Assembly: GCF_014961315.1 (NCBI RefSeq)
Contig: NZ_CP063141.1
Location: 1,178,001-1,242,000 of the forward strand
Length of the DNA stretch: 64,000 nt
Source: Thermoflavifilum sp.
GTDB lineage: Bacteria > Bacteroidota > Bacteroidia > Chitinophagales > Chitinophagaceae
Direction of reading: 5' to 3'
Below the pieces are notes generated by a model. That model had not been told where the DNA came from, made no database searches, and saw nothing but the letters and a program-made list of their open reading frames with translations. Each line of letters opens with the position of its first letter. The first letter of the stretch is position 1. Made by a program: the position numbers and the translations under genes. Below are positions 1 to 9,387 of this stretch, in pieces.

Positions 1-382
1 TACTGCATTTTCCATCCTCCAGGCCTCGCGTACCCGCATCAGCAAAACAGAGTATATTTCCTGCCCTTCCTGTGGTCGCACGCTTTTTGACTTACAGGAA
101 ACCACGGCCCGCATCCGCGCAGCCACACATCACCTGAAAGGCGTGAAGATCGCCGTCATGGGCTGCATCGTCAATGGCCCGGGCGAAATGGCCGATGCCG
201 ATTTCGGCTATGTGGGAAGTGGACCGGGAAAAATTACCCTGTACAAAGGCAAAGAAATCGTGAAACGCAATGTGCCCGCCGAAACAGCGGTAGAAGAACT
301 CATCCAGCTTATCAAAGACAATGGCCTGTGGACCGACCCCGAACCTGCCGCGGCGGCCATGACCTCGGCCAGCCATTCATAA
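1..382 (+). CDS. ispG: 4-hydroxy-3-methylbut-2-enyl diphosphate synthase, C-terminal part (IspG/GcpE)
   Basis: This is the 3' end of a gene that begins left of the window; the frame is open from base 2. The product catalyses the reductive conversion of methylerythritol cyclodiphosphate to HMBPP in the MEP isoprenoid pathway, using a [4Fe-4S] cluster. The visible part holds the cluster site: a CPSC pair about 20 residues in, then the conserved segment [20 protein letters not shown], which gives the third cysteine and the glutamate ligand. The last ~20 residues are an Ala/Ser-rich tail and are not conserved in the family. The stop codon overlaps the convergent receptor gene by 6 bp, so no dedicated terminator fits between them. 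Bacteroidota carry a long three-domain IspG, but that insert cannot be judged from this fragment. Identification is firm; only the partial length limits it. Confidence 0.95.
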   Translation, partial: TAFSILQASRTRISKTEYISCPSCGRTLFDLQETTARIRAATHHLKGVKIAVMGCIVNGPGEMADADFGYVGSGPGKITLYKGKEIVKRNVPAETAVEELIQLIKDNGLWTDPEPAAAAMTSASHS

Positions 383-3064
383 ACCCCATTTCACGGAAAA
401 CAACACATACCGACGCACGAGGGTATAGTAAGTCCACTGCCCGTTGTTGGCATTCAGCACGCGATAGGCGATGATGTCATGATTCAGCAGGTTATGCCCG
501 TAGACCGAGAGGGTGATGTTTTTCCAGGGCCGATATTCCACATACAGGTCGAGCGTATGAAAAGCCGGCAACGATGCCGTGTGGATATAGTTATACACGA
601 TATTGGCTTTCAACAGCCGGGTGAAATCTACGGCGCCTTTGAGATACGCTTTCTGGATGGTGCTCTGCTGGGCAAAGGGTGCAGGCAGACCCGACGCGCG
701 CAATTGCATATGGAGCTGCTGCCGGGTATAAGAGGCTTCCACTAAAAACCAGATCAACGGGCTCCACTGGTAGGTGAAGGTCTGGCTGAAACTGTGCAGC
801 TGTTGCCGATAGCCGGCTGCGTTGAGCAGGTAGGGCTGATCCTGCACGAGATATTGCAGGGAATAAAAACATTTGGAGTTCAGCGAGATGAGAGGCTTCT
901 TGACATCGCCTGATAGCAGATACCGCCATCCATTTTTTCCCTGGCGGGGTTGTGAAAAGCTATAGGCAGGGGTTTCCACAAACGACCAGATCACCGGCCG
1001 CGGGGTGTAGGAAACCGAAAAGGTGGGTCCGAAGGCGATAGCCGGTTTTTTCATCTGAATGGAAAAATCGGCCATGCCTTGATTGTCTTCCACGCGATAC
1101 ACCCGATCGGCCGGTTGCTTGATCTGGTATCCGGCCGATAAGATGGTGGGCGGGAAAAGCATATCTGCGGACAGCAGATGCTCCCGGTGAGCAAGTGAAA
1201 ACGAGATCTGGTCAACATAGATATTTTTCTTCGCTCTTTTTCCTGTGAAGCGCGACCATTGATAGGTCAGGAAAAATTGTTTCAACGTGAAGGCCTGCAA
1301 CTGGCCTGCATAGCGGGTGAGAGCGTTAGACAGGGCGGCGCCCATCTTCAGCTGAGTAAGCAGGTTCCAGTTCTGCTGATAGGTGAAAGAGCCGCCGGTT
1401 TGCTCCACGGTCAATTGTGAGCTGTTCTGTACAAACGGCGCATCGGGCTTCAGGTTAGCCTCGATTTGATGTTCATGTGCGAGGAGATCGGATTGGTAAA
1501 ATGCTTTTGCCTGATAGCTATGCTTTCGGTTGCCGTGCGTCCAGCCGAGCTGGAGGGCTGTGCTGTGGAAATGGCTTTGCAGCCGCTGGATGTAGTCGGT
1601 TGTACGCCCGCTGGTGTCTAATATCCTGCCCAGGCGGGTGGTGTGCAGCAGCTGTTGTTCGGGAAATTGTTCACTGGTGTAGGTAAAAACGGCCTCCAGC
1701 AGATGTTCCCCTACGCGCAGCTGCTGGGTGGTCTGTGCCTGCCATTGCCGTTGTTGGTCGGTTATCCATTCCGAGAGGGTATCGTGCAGGTATCCGCTGG
1801 TGAGTTGATAGGCCTGGTGCCGGGGCGTGCTATGGTACAGGCCCCAGGCATAGGTGGCAACATAGTTTTTTTTCGCATCATAAGTCCATAGCAGCGACAG
1901 GTCTTGAAGGGCTTGTGTAGCCTGAAAACGGCTCTGGTTCATCAATGTCCAGCTTTGCTCGCCGGGTACAGTAAAATAGCTGCTGTCGCGTTGCATCGTC
2001 CACTCCGTTTGTGTACCCGCGGTGTAATCCACGTTCAGCCGATGGGCGCGGCCGAGCTGCAGACTGAGCTTACTGCTCAACAGCCGGTCGCGGTTGTCGA
2101 AAGCATAGCGGCGGTAGGGCACATCGGGATGACCGGCAGCCATGGGATAAACAAGCGACTCGGGATTCAGGGATTGGGGTTTCAGGGGATCGGATGAAGT
2201 TGCAGGAGCTTCAAATGCATCATACGGCACGCCTGCATTGTTCATCTTCCCGTAGGTAAACCATTTCACGGGTTTATAGAGGGCAAAAGCATCCAGCTCG
2301 GCTTCATATTTATCGAACAGGCTGGTGCCGCCGGCCATGCTGGCCGAACCGGAAATCGGGCGATGGGTAACCAGATTCACCGCCACATCCTGTGAAGTAG
2401 ATAGCCCTTTTTCCAGGCGGTTGACATGATAATCTTTGATGAGCTCCACCGTGTCGAATGTGGTGGCGCGGATGTTGGAGGTGAGTGGCTGATAGGCATC
2501 TCCAAGCATGGGATCGCCGTTGATGAGCAGGGCTTTGATGGGATTATTGTTGTAATAAATCTTTCCCGTTTGGTCGATACTTAAACCCGGAATCTGACTG
2601 ATGAGGTCTGATAAATAAAAATCACGTTTTCCCAGATAAGCTCGGATATCATAGCGGAAGGTATCCTGTGCCTCTGGCGGTAGCTGGATGACCACCTCAG
2701 GCAGGATGTAAGGCCTGGGTTTGAGGTGGATGTTCAGGTGGTAAGTACCGCTATGGTGGATGGCTATCAGCAGGCTATCGGTCGCATATCCCATCAACCG
2801 TATCAGACAGCGAGCCGTATCGGGGCCGGGCAATATGCCTGTAAACGTGAAAATACCTGTGCTATCGGTGATGATATAGCTCATCTGACGATGATGCAGA
2901 AACTGTAAAATGATGGAAGCACGGGCGGCCGGCTGACCGTCGGCTTGCACGACACCATGGATCTGATAGACGATGTTTCCCTGAGCATGGGCAGGGAAGG
3001 AAAACGCGAGAATCCATGCGAACCCGACAAAAGCCATCGTATAGAAAAACGTGCGCTGTTGCAT
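377..3064 (-). CDS. TonB-dependent receptor-like outer membrane protein with N-terminal carboxypeptidase-regulatory-like domain
   Basis: This 895-residue outer-membrane protein has a signal peptide ending near AHAQG (about residue 28). A carboxypeptidase-regulatory-like beta-sandwich follows (about 30-120, with a [20 protein letters not shown] strand pattern), then a plug-like region (about 125-235: [22 protein letters not shown] and LINGDPM) and a long beta-barrel rich in alternating aromatic residues. It belongs to the Bacteroidota class of outer-membrane beta-barrel proteins related to TonB-dependent receptors that lack a clear TonB box. No SusD partner lies next to it, so a SusC role is unlikely. 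The ligand cannot be told from sequence. The gene stands alone, convergent with ispG and followed upstream by GLPGLI genes on the same strand. Confidence 0.8.
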   Translation of the reverse strand: MQQRTFFYTMAFVGFAWILAFSFPAHAQGNIVYQIHGVVQADGQPAARASIILQFLHHRQMSYIITDSTGIFTFTGILPGPDTARCLIRLMGYATDSLLIAIHHSGTYHLNIHLKPRPYILPEVVIQLPPEAQDTFRYDIRAYLGKRDFYLSDLISQIPGLSIDQTGKIYYNNNPIKALLINGDPMLGDAYQPLTSNIRATTFDTVELIKDYHVNRLEKGLSTSQDVAVNLVTHRPISGSASMAGGTSLFDKYEAELDAFALYKPVKWFTYGKMNNAGVPYDAFEAPATSSDPLKPQSLNPESLVYPMAAGHPDVPYRRYAFDNRDRLLSSKLSLQLGRAHRLNVDYTAGTQTEWTMQRDSSYFTVPGEQSWTLMNQSRFQATQALQDLSLLWTYDAKKNYVATYAWGLYHSTPRHQAYQLTSGYLHDTLSEWITDQQRQWQAQTTQQLRVGEHLLEAVFTYTSEQFPEQQLLHTTRLGRILDTSGRTTDYIQRLQSHFHSTALQLGWTHGNRKHSYQAKAFYQSDLLAHEHQIEANLKPDAPFVQNSSQLTVEQTGGSFTYQQNWNLLTQLKMGAALSNALTRYAGQLQAFTLKQFFLTYQWSRFTGKRAKKNIYVDQISFSLAHREHLLSADMLFPPTILSAGYQIKQPADRVYRVEDNQGMADFSIQMKKPAIAFGPTFSVSYTPRPVIWSFVETPAYSFSQPRQGKNGWRYLLSGDVKKPLISLNSKCFYSLQYLVQDQPYLLNAAGYRQQLHSFSQTFTYQWSPLIWFLVEASYTRQQLHMQLRASGLPAPFAQQSTIQKAYLKGAVDFTRLLKANIVYNYIHTASLPAFHTLDLYVEYRPWKNITLSVYGHNLLNHDIIAYRVLNANNGQWTYYTLVRRYVLFSVKWGL

Positions 3065-3117
3065 CGTGTAGCTTTAGCCTGTGCAGGTCTTACAAATCAA
3101 ATACATATTTGATGCCT

Positions 3118-3995
3118 TCATACGTGTGATATGGTGAGTTTTTGTGTGAGTTTAACGTTGTCTGTATGCTGGCAGCTTACACAATTGCTTTTTTCCTGTT
3201 GCCAGTATAATTTCGCTTTCCTGGCTGTTTCGTTCAGCATCTTCCTGTAGGCAACATAATCAGGTATCTGGGTGGCGCTCAGGATATGCCACTGGCTCAG
3301 TAAATGATCAGGAAAGGCGGGCAAAGCACGTATGCTTTGCAAAAGCAAGGCCTTATCAGCGGGTTGTTCCCAGCAGACAATCAGTCCGGGTAACCCGCCC
3401 AATTTCCAGGGACCATCGGATATGGGAATATCCGGACAATACCAAACCACCATGTGCTGATTTTTAAAATCTGCAACGGCTTTCCTGCAAACCAGCGAAC
3501 CGAATTTCTTTTCTTCATCAGACAAGAGCGTCCAGTGCATAGGAAAAAGGGTGTCGCCGTAAAAATTTTCCGTTGCGCCGAATGTTCGGCCTCCATAGCG
3601 GAACATGAGCTTTCGGGAATCAAATTCTTTCCATACCACCATTTGCGTATCCACCATTTTTGCCATCCATGGGCTGACGAGCTTGCTGTGTATGTAATGA
3701 CCACCGGCGCTATCCTTTTCTTCGAGCTGAACCAATTCGGGCTGATTATCATTTCCCATTTCTTTGCGAATTTTTTCGCTGTTATCGATGAAAGAGATGA
3801 AATATGAGATCTGTCGTTGGTGATGAGCAGGTTCATCGATTGAACGCCGTCGTCGGACATGAAGCTGATGCTATCTTCAAGCATGTGTCCGGCCTCGTGG
3901 AGGGGCGCATATACGCAGAGGTAAGTGGGCTGAGTTTTTGTGGGGCAATTCCATACAATCATAAAAGGTAACAATAACATAGGTAGTGTTTTCAT
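3118..3995 (-). pseudogene. GLPGLI family secreted protein, interrupted by a -1 frameshift
   Basis: Two overlapping reading frames together match the intact GLPGLI gene next door. The N-terminal frame starts at the ATG at 3995 (MKTLPM..., signal peptide, then YLCVYAPLHEAGHMLEDSISFMSDDG) and stays homologous to about NLLITNDR near base 3815. The other frame continues the homology as SYFISFIDNSEKIRKEMGND and runs through GGLPGLIVCW to a CVSC pair near the C-terminus. Restoring one base near 3805-3818 would give a full protein of about 290 residues. The downstream ATG at 3759 cannot be a real start, because it would drop the signal peptide and conserved N-terminus. Either this copy is decayed or the assembly has a one-base error. 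The family (TIGR01200) has no assigned function. Confidence 0.75.
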
Positions 3996-4088
3996 GATTT
4001 GAGAAGATTTCAAACGATAGTTAAATTTTATCTGTACTATAGAATGTTAGAAAAAATATGATAGAAACATCATCATGAAGTTGATAAT

Positions 4089-4988
4089 TTATAATTCAAA
4101 ATCATAAACGATATTTTCGTAAGGAATCCGTATATGCAAAGAAGCTTTAGTTTTCCCAGTTGAAGTTTGGCAGTCTACACAATTTTGATGGACTTGTTGG
4201 AGTTGGATTCTAAGTTGATTCACGGATTTTTCTATTGTTTTTTTAAAAGCAATATAATCAGGTATTTTTTCGGCTTGGAATGAGGCTATGCGCTTGCGGA
4301 TGGTTTCTGGGAAATCAATCCGCTGCATGCTTTTTAACAGCAGACTAGGGGAATAAGGGTCAATCCAGCACACAATCAGGCCCGGCAGTCCGCCTAATTT
4401 CCATGGGCCATCGAATATGGGAATATCCGGGCAATACCAAACGGTAATTTCTCTATTCCGGAAAAAAGTGGTAGCTTTTTTGCAAAGCAAATTGCCAAAT
4501 TTTTTCTCTTGGGGAATAAGTGTCCACTTCATCGGGAAAAGGGTATCGCTAAAAAATTTTTTATTCACTCCATAAGCAATCCTTGAAGAATACTCGAAGT
4601 ATAGCTTCTGTTCATGTAAGTTTTTATATACGACACAACTGGTGTCAACTTGCTTAACAAGTGCAGGATGCCTAAGCTTCATTTGTCCGTAGTGTTGACC
4701 GGCGCTATCGTATTCCTTCACCATCACCGGAGTAAGATCGATGGGTTTAGCCGAGTCCTGTTTATACTTGATGGAATTATCATAAAAATTATAGAAACAG
4801 GAATATGTACCGTTCGTAATTAAAAGATTTTGGGTAAGGATTCCCTCATCCGATAAAAAGCTTATGCTATCATCCATCATTTTTCCACTTTCTTCGTATG
4901 GTACATAAACAAACAGATAAGCCTGCTGGGCATATATACTCGTAATGAACACCAAGAAACTAAAGAAGAAAAAAATTATGGTTTTCAT
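4089..4988 (-). CDS. GLPGLI family secreted protein
   Basis: This 299-residue exported protein has a hydrophobic signal peptide with probable cleavage after the SIYA motif near residue 20. The family signature GLPGLIVCW sits in the C-terminal half, preceded by VWYCPDIPIFDGPWKLG. Cysteines shared with the neighbouring copy include those in the LLCKKA, WYCPD and IVCW segments and a C-terminal CVDC pair, suggesting disulphides in the periplasm or outside. GLPGLI proteins are widespread in Bacteroidota, often in tandem copies, and their role is unknown. The gene follows the small secreted protein at 5068-5424 and precedes the frameshifted paralogue on the same strand, so the three may be co-transcribed. 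No promoter of the usual form was seen just upstream. Confidence 0.85.
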   Translation of the reverse strand: MKTIIFFFFSFLVFITSIYAQQAYLFVYVPYEESGKMMDDSISFLSDEGILTQNLLITNGTYSCFYNFYDNSIKYKQDSAKPIDLTPVMVKEYDSAGQHYGQMKLRHPALVKQVDTSCVVYKNLHEQKLYFEYSSRIAYGVNKKFFSDTLFPMKWTLIPQEKKFGNLLCKKATTFFRNREITVWYCPDIPIFDGPWKLGGLPGLIVCWIDPYSPSLLLKSMQRIDFPETIRKRIASFQAEKIPDYIAFKKTIEKSVNQLRIQLQQVHQNCVDCQTSTGKTKASLHIRIPYENIVYDFEL

Positions 4989-5067
4989 GGTTTTTGCATT
5001 TGATTATGTTTTTTAAAAAAACCGGGAGGCGAGAAAAACTATATCGTGAATCGGAAATTGATTTGGT

Positions 5068-5424
5068 TTAAGGTTGTCCTGAATCTAATTTTTTCATAGC
5101 TGCATCTAACAGCGTTTTTGCGCACTGAAGTGCTACTTGTGCTGCAGTAATACAATCTGCTTCAGTAGCTGTACACTCTACCCAGTGTTCATTACCCATT
5201 TCATCGATTATGGGTGCAGACACAGAAATAGTGCAAGATTCGACACGCCCGGCGCCGACTCTCGCCACATCATGTTTGAAGAAGCTGCTCATACGCTGAT
5301 TGATGAAAAAAGATGGCGAACGAAATGATGTATGGGATAGGCTGAAAGCCATCAATTTACCCCCCCCTATGGTGAGGAGAAAAGCAGCAAAAAGATAACG
5401 TAAGATTAATGCATGTGTTTTCAT
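5068..5424 (-). CDS. small cysteine-containing secreted protein, unknown
   Basis: I do not recognise a named family in this 118-residue protein. It starts with a signal peptide (MKTHALILRYLFAAFLLTIG). The mature C-terminal half carries four cysteines in the pattern C...VECTATEADC...LQCAK, resembling short secreted proteins common beside GLPGLI genes in Bacteroidota. A run of eight G (plus-strand C at 5350-5357) lies inside the signal-peptide codons, at the Gly-Gly-Gly-Lys stretch, so one-base slippage would abolish the product. The gene is upstream of the two GLPGLI genes on the same strand with a 79-bp gap. The reading frame looks real because signal peptide and cysteine pattern are in one frame, but confidence is moderate. 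Confidence 0.6.
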   Translation of the reverse strand: MKTHALILRYLFAAFLLTIGGGKLMAFSLSHTSFRSPSFFINQRMSSFFKHDVARVGAGRVESCTISVSAPIIDEMGNEHWVECTATEADCITAAQVALQCAKTLLDAAMKKLDSGQP

Positions 5425-5614
5425 GGTATAAGATTTTAAAGTAAAGAAATCACCTCCCGGCTAAAGAGTAAAATTATATATTTTTTTCATTCCTTAAAAA
5501 AATATTTCTTTATTTTCTATCATGCCTATCGTAGGGATGTAAGTGAATTCCTGCATTTTTGTCATGAGATATCTTGATGATTAATGTTCTGGGATCATAC
5601 CCTTATGACTGATC

Positions 5615-6094
5615 TCATTTCTGTACGAATATATATGTTCCAAATCTTTCTTCCACCCGTTGGTATCGATAGTCAAAGATTCCCTGCAGTTGCCGGCCGA
5701 CCCAGAGCGCGTGTGCCAGTCGACCCAGGAATCCCAGTGGCAGGCGGTAATGCACGATGTCGATCATTTCCACGCCGCCAGATATTTCCCGGAAATGGTG
5801 TTGATGATGCCAGAATGCATAAGGCCCCATGCGTTGTTCATCGATGAAGTATTGTTTTTCTACCACATGGGTGATTTCGGTCATCCAGAACAGGGGGATG
5901 CCCAGCAAAGGCCGCACATGATAGGTGATGATTTGTCCGGCATACATGCGCTTAGGCTTTTGTGGACTCAATATGCGAAAGCGCATGTATGGCGGGGTAA
6001 TGAGGGGTAAATTGGCGGGATCGGAAAAAAATGCCCATACGCTGTTTAAGTCGGCCGGTATGCGCTGGGTGCGTTGCAAAACATATACTTTCAT
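5615..6094 (-). CDS. SRPBCC (START-like) family protein
   Basis: This protein of about 159 residues has the helix-grip ligand-binding pattern of the SRPBCC superfamily. It opens with VYVLQRTQRIPADLNSVWAFFSDPANLPLITPP, typical of the cyclase/dehydrase branch, where a bound hydrophobic ligand sits between a long C-terminal helix and a curved sheet. Later motifs are WMTEITHV, MGPYAFWHHQHHF and the terminal helix GRLAHALWVGRQLQGIFDYR. Close relatives often annotate as cell-division-inhibitor-like or ligand-binding proteins; the ligand is unknown. I chose the ATG at 6094 (MKVYVL) over the one at 6130 because homology begins there and the longer form adds a non-conserved leader. It is divergent from the helicase gene to the right. 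Confidence 0.75.
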   Translation of the reverse strand: MKVYVLQRTQRIPADLNSVWAFFSDPANLPLITPPYMRFRILSPQKPKRMYAGQIITYHVRPLLGIPLFWMTEITHVVEKQYFIDEQRMGPYAFWHHQHHFREISGGVEMIDIVHYRLPLGFLGRLAHALWVGRQLQGIFDYRYQRVEERFGTYIFVQK

Positions 6095-6167
6095 CGGGAT
6101 TTTATTTAATAAAAACGAAATTTTCATCAAAAGGTTGAGTGCGCAGATAGTATGCGTATTTTCCCCT

Positions 6168-6175
6168 TAGCTTTG
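6168..6175 (+). promoter_or_regulatory. candidate -7 promoter element for the helicase gene
   Basis: The octamer TAGCTTTG matches the Bacteroidota -7 consensus TAnnTTTG and lies 22 bp before the ATG at 6197. No good TTTG -33 element is present at the usual 19-20 bp spacing, so the call is tentative. If it is right, the upstream ATG at 6152 would precede the transcript, which supports 6197 as the start. Confidence 0.4.
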
Positions 6176-6196
6176 GCCCTGCATAAAAAAATAAAA

Positions 6197-7339
6197 ATGA
6201 ACCCGAAAATATCAATCAGCCCTGCCTACCGCACTGCCTACCAGCGACTGAACCCGCAGCAAAAAAAGGCCGTGGATACCATTCATGGTCCTTTAATGGT
6301 GATTGCCGGCCCGGGTACCGGAAAAACGCAATTGCTTGCTTTACGCATTGGCCGGATTTTAGAGACAACCGATTACGGCCCGGAAAACATCCTGTGCCTG
6401 ACCTTTACCAATGCCGGCGTAGAAGCCATGCAGGAACGCTTGCAGTCGTTCATCGGCATGGAGGCTCGAAAAATAGACGTTTACACCTTTCATGCCTTCT
6501 GTAACGAATTCATTCAGAATCACCCGGATGATTTTAACATGCTGGAATGGCAACCCCTTTCGGAGCTGGAAGCTTGTGAGCTTATGGAGGAAGTGATCAA
6601 AGGCCTCGACCCCAATCATACTTTATATCGAGGAAAAGGAGACCAGTTCTACAATGTGAAAGACTTGCTTGGGCTCAATAAGATTATGAAAAAAGAGCGT
6701 CTGACCGGCGATCAAATCAGGCAGGAGATAAATGACTATATGAGCCGCGTGAAAAATGGTGAAGTAGCTGAGTTTGTGTATCAAAGAAAAACCGGTACAA
6801 ATCAAAAAGGTGCTTTGAAGCAAGATAAAATCCAGGAGGAGGAAGATAAATTTAAACGTACGCTGGGGGCGATAGATGTGATTGAAAAATACAATGAACT
6901 TTTGAAGCAGCGTAAACGATATGATTATGAGGATATGATCAACTGGGTGATTGATTTGTTCAAAGAAAAGCCATGGATCCTGCAGGATTGTTGGGAGCGC
7001 TACCAGTTTATTTTAGTGGATGAATACCAGGATACCAACGGGTCACAGAATGAATTGCTATACCTGCTTACAGATTATGATCAACCCAATGTGATGGTGG
7101 TGGGCGATGATGATCAGGCTATCTATCGCTTTCAGGGTGCCAATGTGGAGAATATGAAAGCTTTTGCGGACCGATTCAGGGATCAGGGTTTGAAAGTGGT
7201 AGTGCTTAAAGAAAATTATCGCTCCACGCAGGATATCTTAGATGCGGCCAACCGATTGATTAATAACAATCAGGATAGGTTGATTCAATACCTGCAACAT
7301 GAATTTCATTTATCCAAACAATTATTTGCTCATCAGTAA
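6197..7339 (+). CDS. UvrD/Rep-family DNA helicase, N-terminal half (split by in-frame stop)
   Basis: This 380-residue open frame carries the first half of a superfamily 1A helicase: Q-motif region LNPQQKKAV, Walker A GPGTGKT (residues 38-44), motif Ia LTFTNAGVEAM, Walker B/motif II DEYQDT (275-280), motif III GDDDQAIYRFQG (303-314) and motif IV ENYRST (339-344). It stops at TAA 7337-7339, and the next base begins an ATG in the same frame, where homology to the rest of the helicase simply resumes. So either one codon has mutated to a stop, or the protein is made as two chains with termination-reinitiation at TAAATG. Alone this half could bind ATP but lacks the arginine finger of motif VI. Start chosen at MNPKIS because a candidate promoter lies at 6168. 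Confidence 0.8.
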   Translation: MNPKISISPAYRTAYQRLNPQQKKAVDTIHGPLMVIAGPGTGKTQLLALRIGRILETTDYGPENILCLTFTNAGVEAMQERLQSFIGMEARKIDVYTFHAFCNEFIQNHPDDFNMLEWQPLSELEACELMEEVIKGLDPNHTLYRGKGDQFYNVKDLLGLNKIMKKERLTGDQIRQEINDYMSRVKNGEVAEFVYQRKTGTNQKGALKQDKIQEEEDKFKRTLGAIDVIEKYNELLKQRKRYDYEDMINWVIDLFKEKPWILQDCWERYQFILVDEYQDTNGSQNELLYLLTDYDQPNVMVVGDDDQAIYRFQGANVENMKAFADRFRDQGLKVVVLKENYRSTQDILDAANRLINNNQDRLIQYLQHEFHLSKQLFAHQ

Positions 7340-9328
7340 ATGCATATTTCCATGTCGGTCGTCGTCAAATCTTATTCAAATCCATCCGATGAAATGATGG
7401 GCATAGCCGATGAAATTCACCGGCTTATCCATCTGGATCATGTGAACCCATCGGAAATTGCCGTGATATTTCGAGAAAACAAGTATCTCGATGAAATGAC
7501 AGCATACCTGCAGGATAAAGGCATACCATTTCGACTGGTGAAAAAAGAAAATTTGTTGAGAAGCGCATATATTCAGCAGGTGATCCTGATCTTTGAATGG
7601 ATTGCATTGGAGGCCACCAGACCGGGCAGTGGCGATCATCAGCTGTTTAAGCTATTGCATTTCCGCTGGTTTGATCTACCCGCGGCGTTGATAGCCCGGT
7701 TGCAGATGGAATTTAACAAGCAGATGGTGGGTGGGGTAACATCGTTTCGCCATTTTTTATTAGCGCAGATAACGCAGCCTAATGCTGCATTTTCACCGGA
7801 TGAAATCAACAGGTTGAAACAAGTTATCGATTTACTCGAGAAATGGCTTCAAGATGTGTATAATGAGCCTCTGCAGCAATTTTTCTGTCGCGTCTTAGGA
7901 GAAAGTCACATTCTACAACAGGCTGTAACGGAGAACTATTTTCAACTTCATCTTTTGAAAACCCTATTTGATTTTCTTCAATCAGAAAATCAACGTAACC
8001 CCGACCTGACGCTGACTGGATGGATCGAGATTATCCATAAAATGCAGAAATACGGGTTAAGCATTCCTTATGAAACGCGTATCGGCGATGAAGATGCTGT
8101 GCAGCTGCTCACTGCACATGGAGCGAAAGGATTGGAGTTTGATTATGTATTCATTGGCGGATGTGTGGAGAAGAACTGGGAAAAAAATCGGGGACGATCA
8201 ATCGGTTTTACCCTGCCGCCGGCACTGAAGAATGCAATCAGTGGTCAGGCCGGCACTACATCCAAGGTAGAAGATGAGCGCAGGTTGTTTTATGTAGCGC
8301 TTACACGTGCGCGTAAGCATGTGGAAATGAGTTATGCCCGGATGGATGAGCAAAACAATTCGTTGAAAAAGTCGATATTCCTGGACGAAATAGGCATACC
8401 TGAGATTCAAGGAACTTCGCAATCAAACATTCATGTGATAGCCAACCAGCTTCAGGGATATTGGCTTGTGGATTTACAAACGCGATATGACCAGGCTTTG
8501 CTCCAGCAATGGGTTAAAAATTTCGTACTCAATCCTACCGCATTGAACAAATACCTGTATTGCCCCAGGAGCTTTTTTTATGAATCCTTGTTGCAGGTGC
8601 CTCAGGCCGAGCAAATGCATAGTGTTTACGGACAGGCCATTCATCATGCGCTCAAGCAGGCGGCTTATCGTCATCAACAGGGGCAGGGGTCGAATCATCA
8701 TCAGCTGGCAATAAACGATTTTACATGGTTCATGGGGCAAAATCGTCATCATTTTACACCAGACGATTTTAACCGGCATATAGGCTATGGGGGAGCAGTA
8801 CTGGAGGACTACTTCAATCAGGTGCTTCCCCAATGGGGCGTGGTAACAGCAATCGAAAAAAGTTATCAGGCTCAAATCAATGGCATACCCATCAAAGGGC
8901 GGCTAGATAAGATAGAAACTAACCAGAAAACGATCCGGGTAGTAGATTACAAAACCAGTAATCCGGATAATGCAGGAGATAAGCTTAAACCATATAATCA
9001 GCAGAGAGGCAAAAAGGAAAAAGATGATTATGATTACTGGATTCAGGCGGTGATGTATGCACTATTGCTTCAGGCAAATGGCCAACCGGTCGATGAGATT
9101 AAGTTTGATTTTGTAGAACCCGATAAAAACGGTCAATTTCAATCTCGTGCCATTCAGGTTACTCAGGATGATATTTGTCTGCTGACGCAACTCATTGAAG
9201 ATACCTGGCAAAAGATTCAGGCACTCGACTTTCCCTGTTGTGCACACGATGATTGCCCCTGGTGTGCCTTCGAGCAATCGCTGGCCAATGGAGGACCCGG
9301 ACTTCAAACCCATGATGAGCCTGCATAG
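7340..9328 (+). CDS. UvrD-family helicase C-terminal half fused to a Fe-S PD-(D/E)XK nuclease domain
   Basis: This 662-residue frame is in phase with the preceding one and continues the same helicase. It has motif V TAHGAKGLEF (258-267) and motif VI EDERRLFYVALTRAR (311-325). From about residue 400 a RecB/AddB-type nuclease domain follows: one cysteine at YCPRSFF (C408), catalytic residues E506, D523 and the VDYKTS segment (D536, K538), a QAVMYALLL helix, and a terminal cysteine group in FPCCAHDDCPWCAFE (C633/C634, C639, C642). One early plus three late cysteines is the arrangement that holds a [4Fe-4S] cluster in AddB and Cas4 nucleases. The protein thus resembles AddAB-like end-processing enzymes, but with helicase and nuclease in one chain. 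No addA or addB partner is nearby. Whether the ATG at 7340 is used is uncertain. Confidence 0.8.
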   Translation: MHISMSVVVKSYSNPSDEMMGIADEIHRLIHLDHVNPSEIAVIFRENKYLDEMTAYLQDKGIPFRLVKKENLLRSAYIQQVILIFEWIALEATRPGSGDHQLFKLLHFRWFDLPAALIARLQMEFNKQMVGGVTSFRHFLLAQITQPNAAFSPDEINRLKQVIDLLEKWLQDVYNEPLQQFFCRVLGESHILQQAVTENYFQLHLLKTLFDFLQSENQRNPDLTLTGWIEIIHKMQKYGLSIPYETRIGDEDAVQLLTAHGAKGLEFDYVFIGGCVEKNWEKNRGRSIGFTLPPALKNAISGQAGTTSKVEDERRLFYVALTRARKHVEMSYARMDEQNNSLKKSIFLDEIGIPEIQGTSQSNIHVIANQLQGYWLVDLQTRYDQALLQQWVKNFVLNPTALNKYLYCPRSFFYESLLQVPQAEQMHSVYGQAIHHALKQAAYRHQQGQGSNHHQLAINDFTWFMGQNRHHFTPDDFNRHIGYGGAVLEDYFNQVLPQWGVVTAIEKSYQAQINGIPIKGRLDKIETNQKTIRVVDYKTSNPDNAGDKLKPYNQQRGKKEKDDYDYWIQAVMYALLLQANGQPVDEIKFDFVEPDKNGQFQSRAIQVTQDDICLLTQLIEDTWQKIQALDFPCCAHDDCPWCAFEQSLANGGPGLQTHDEPA

Positions 9329-9387
9329 CCGATAAGCGCATGATGAAATGCGGAGGATGAAGTACCTTCGCTCAGATTTGGGTTTAT

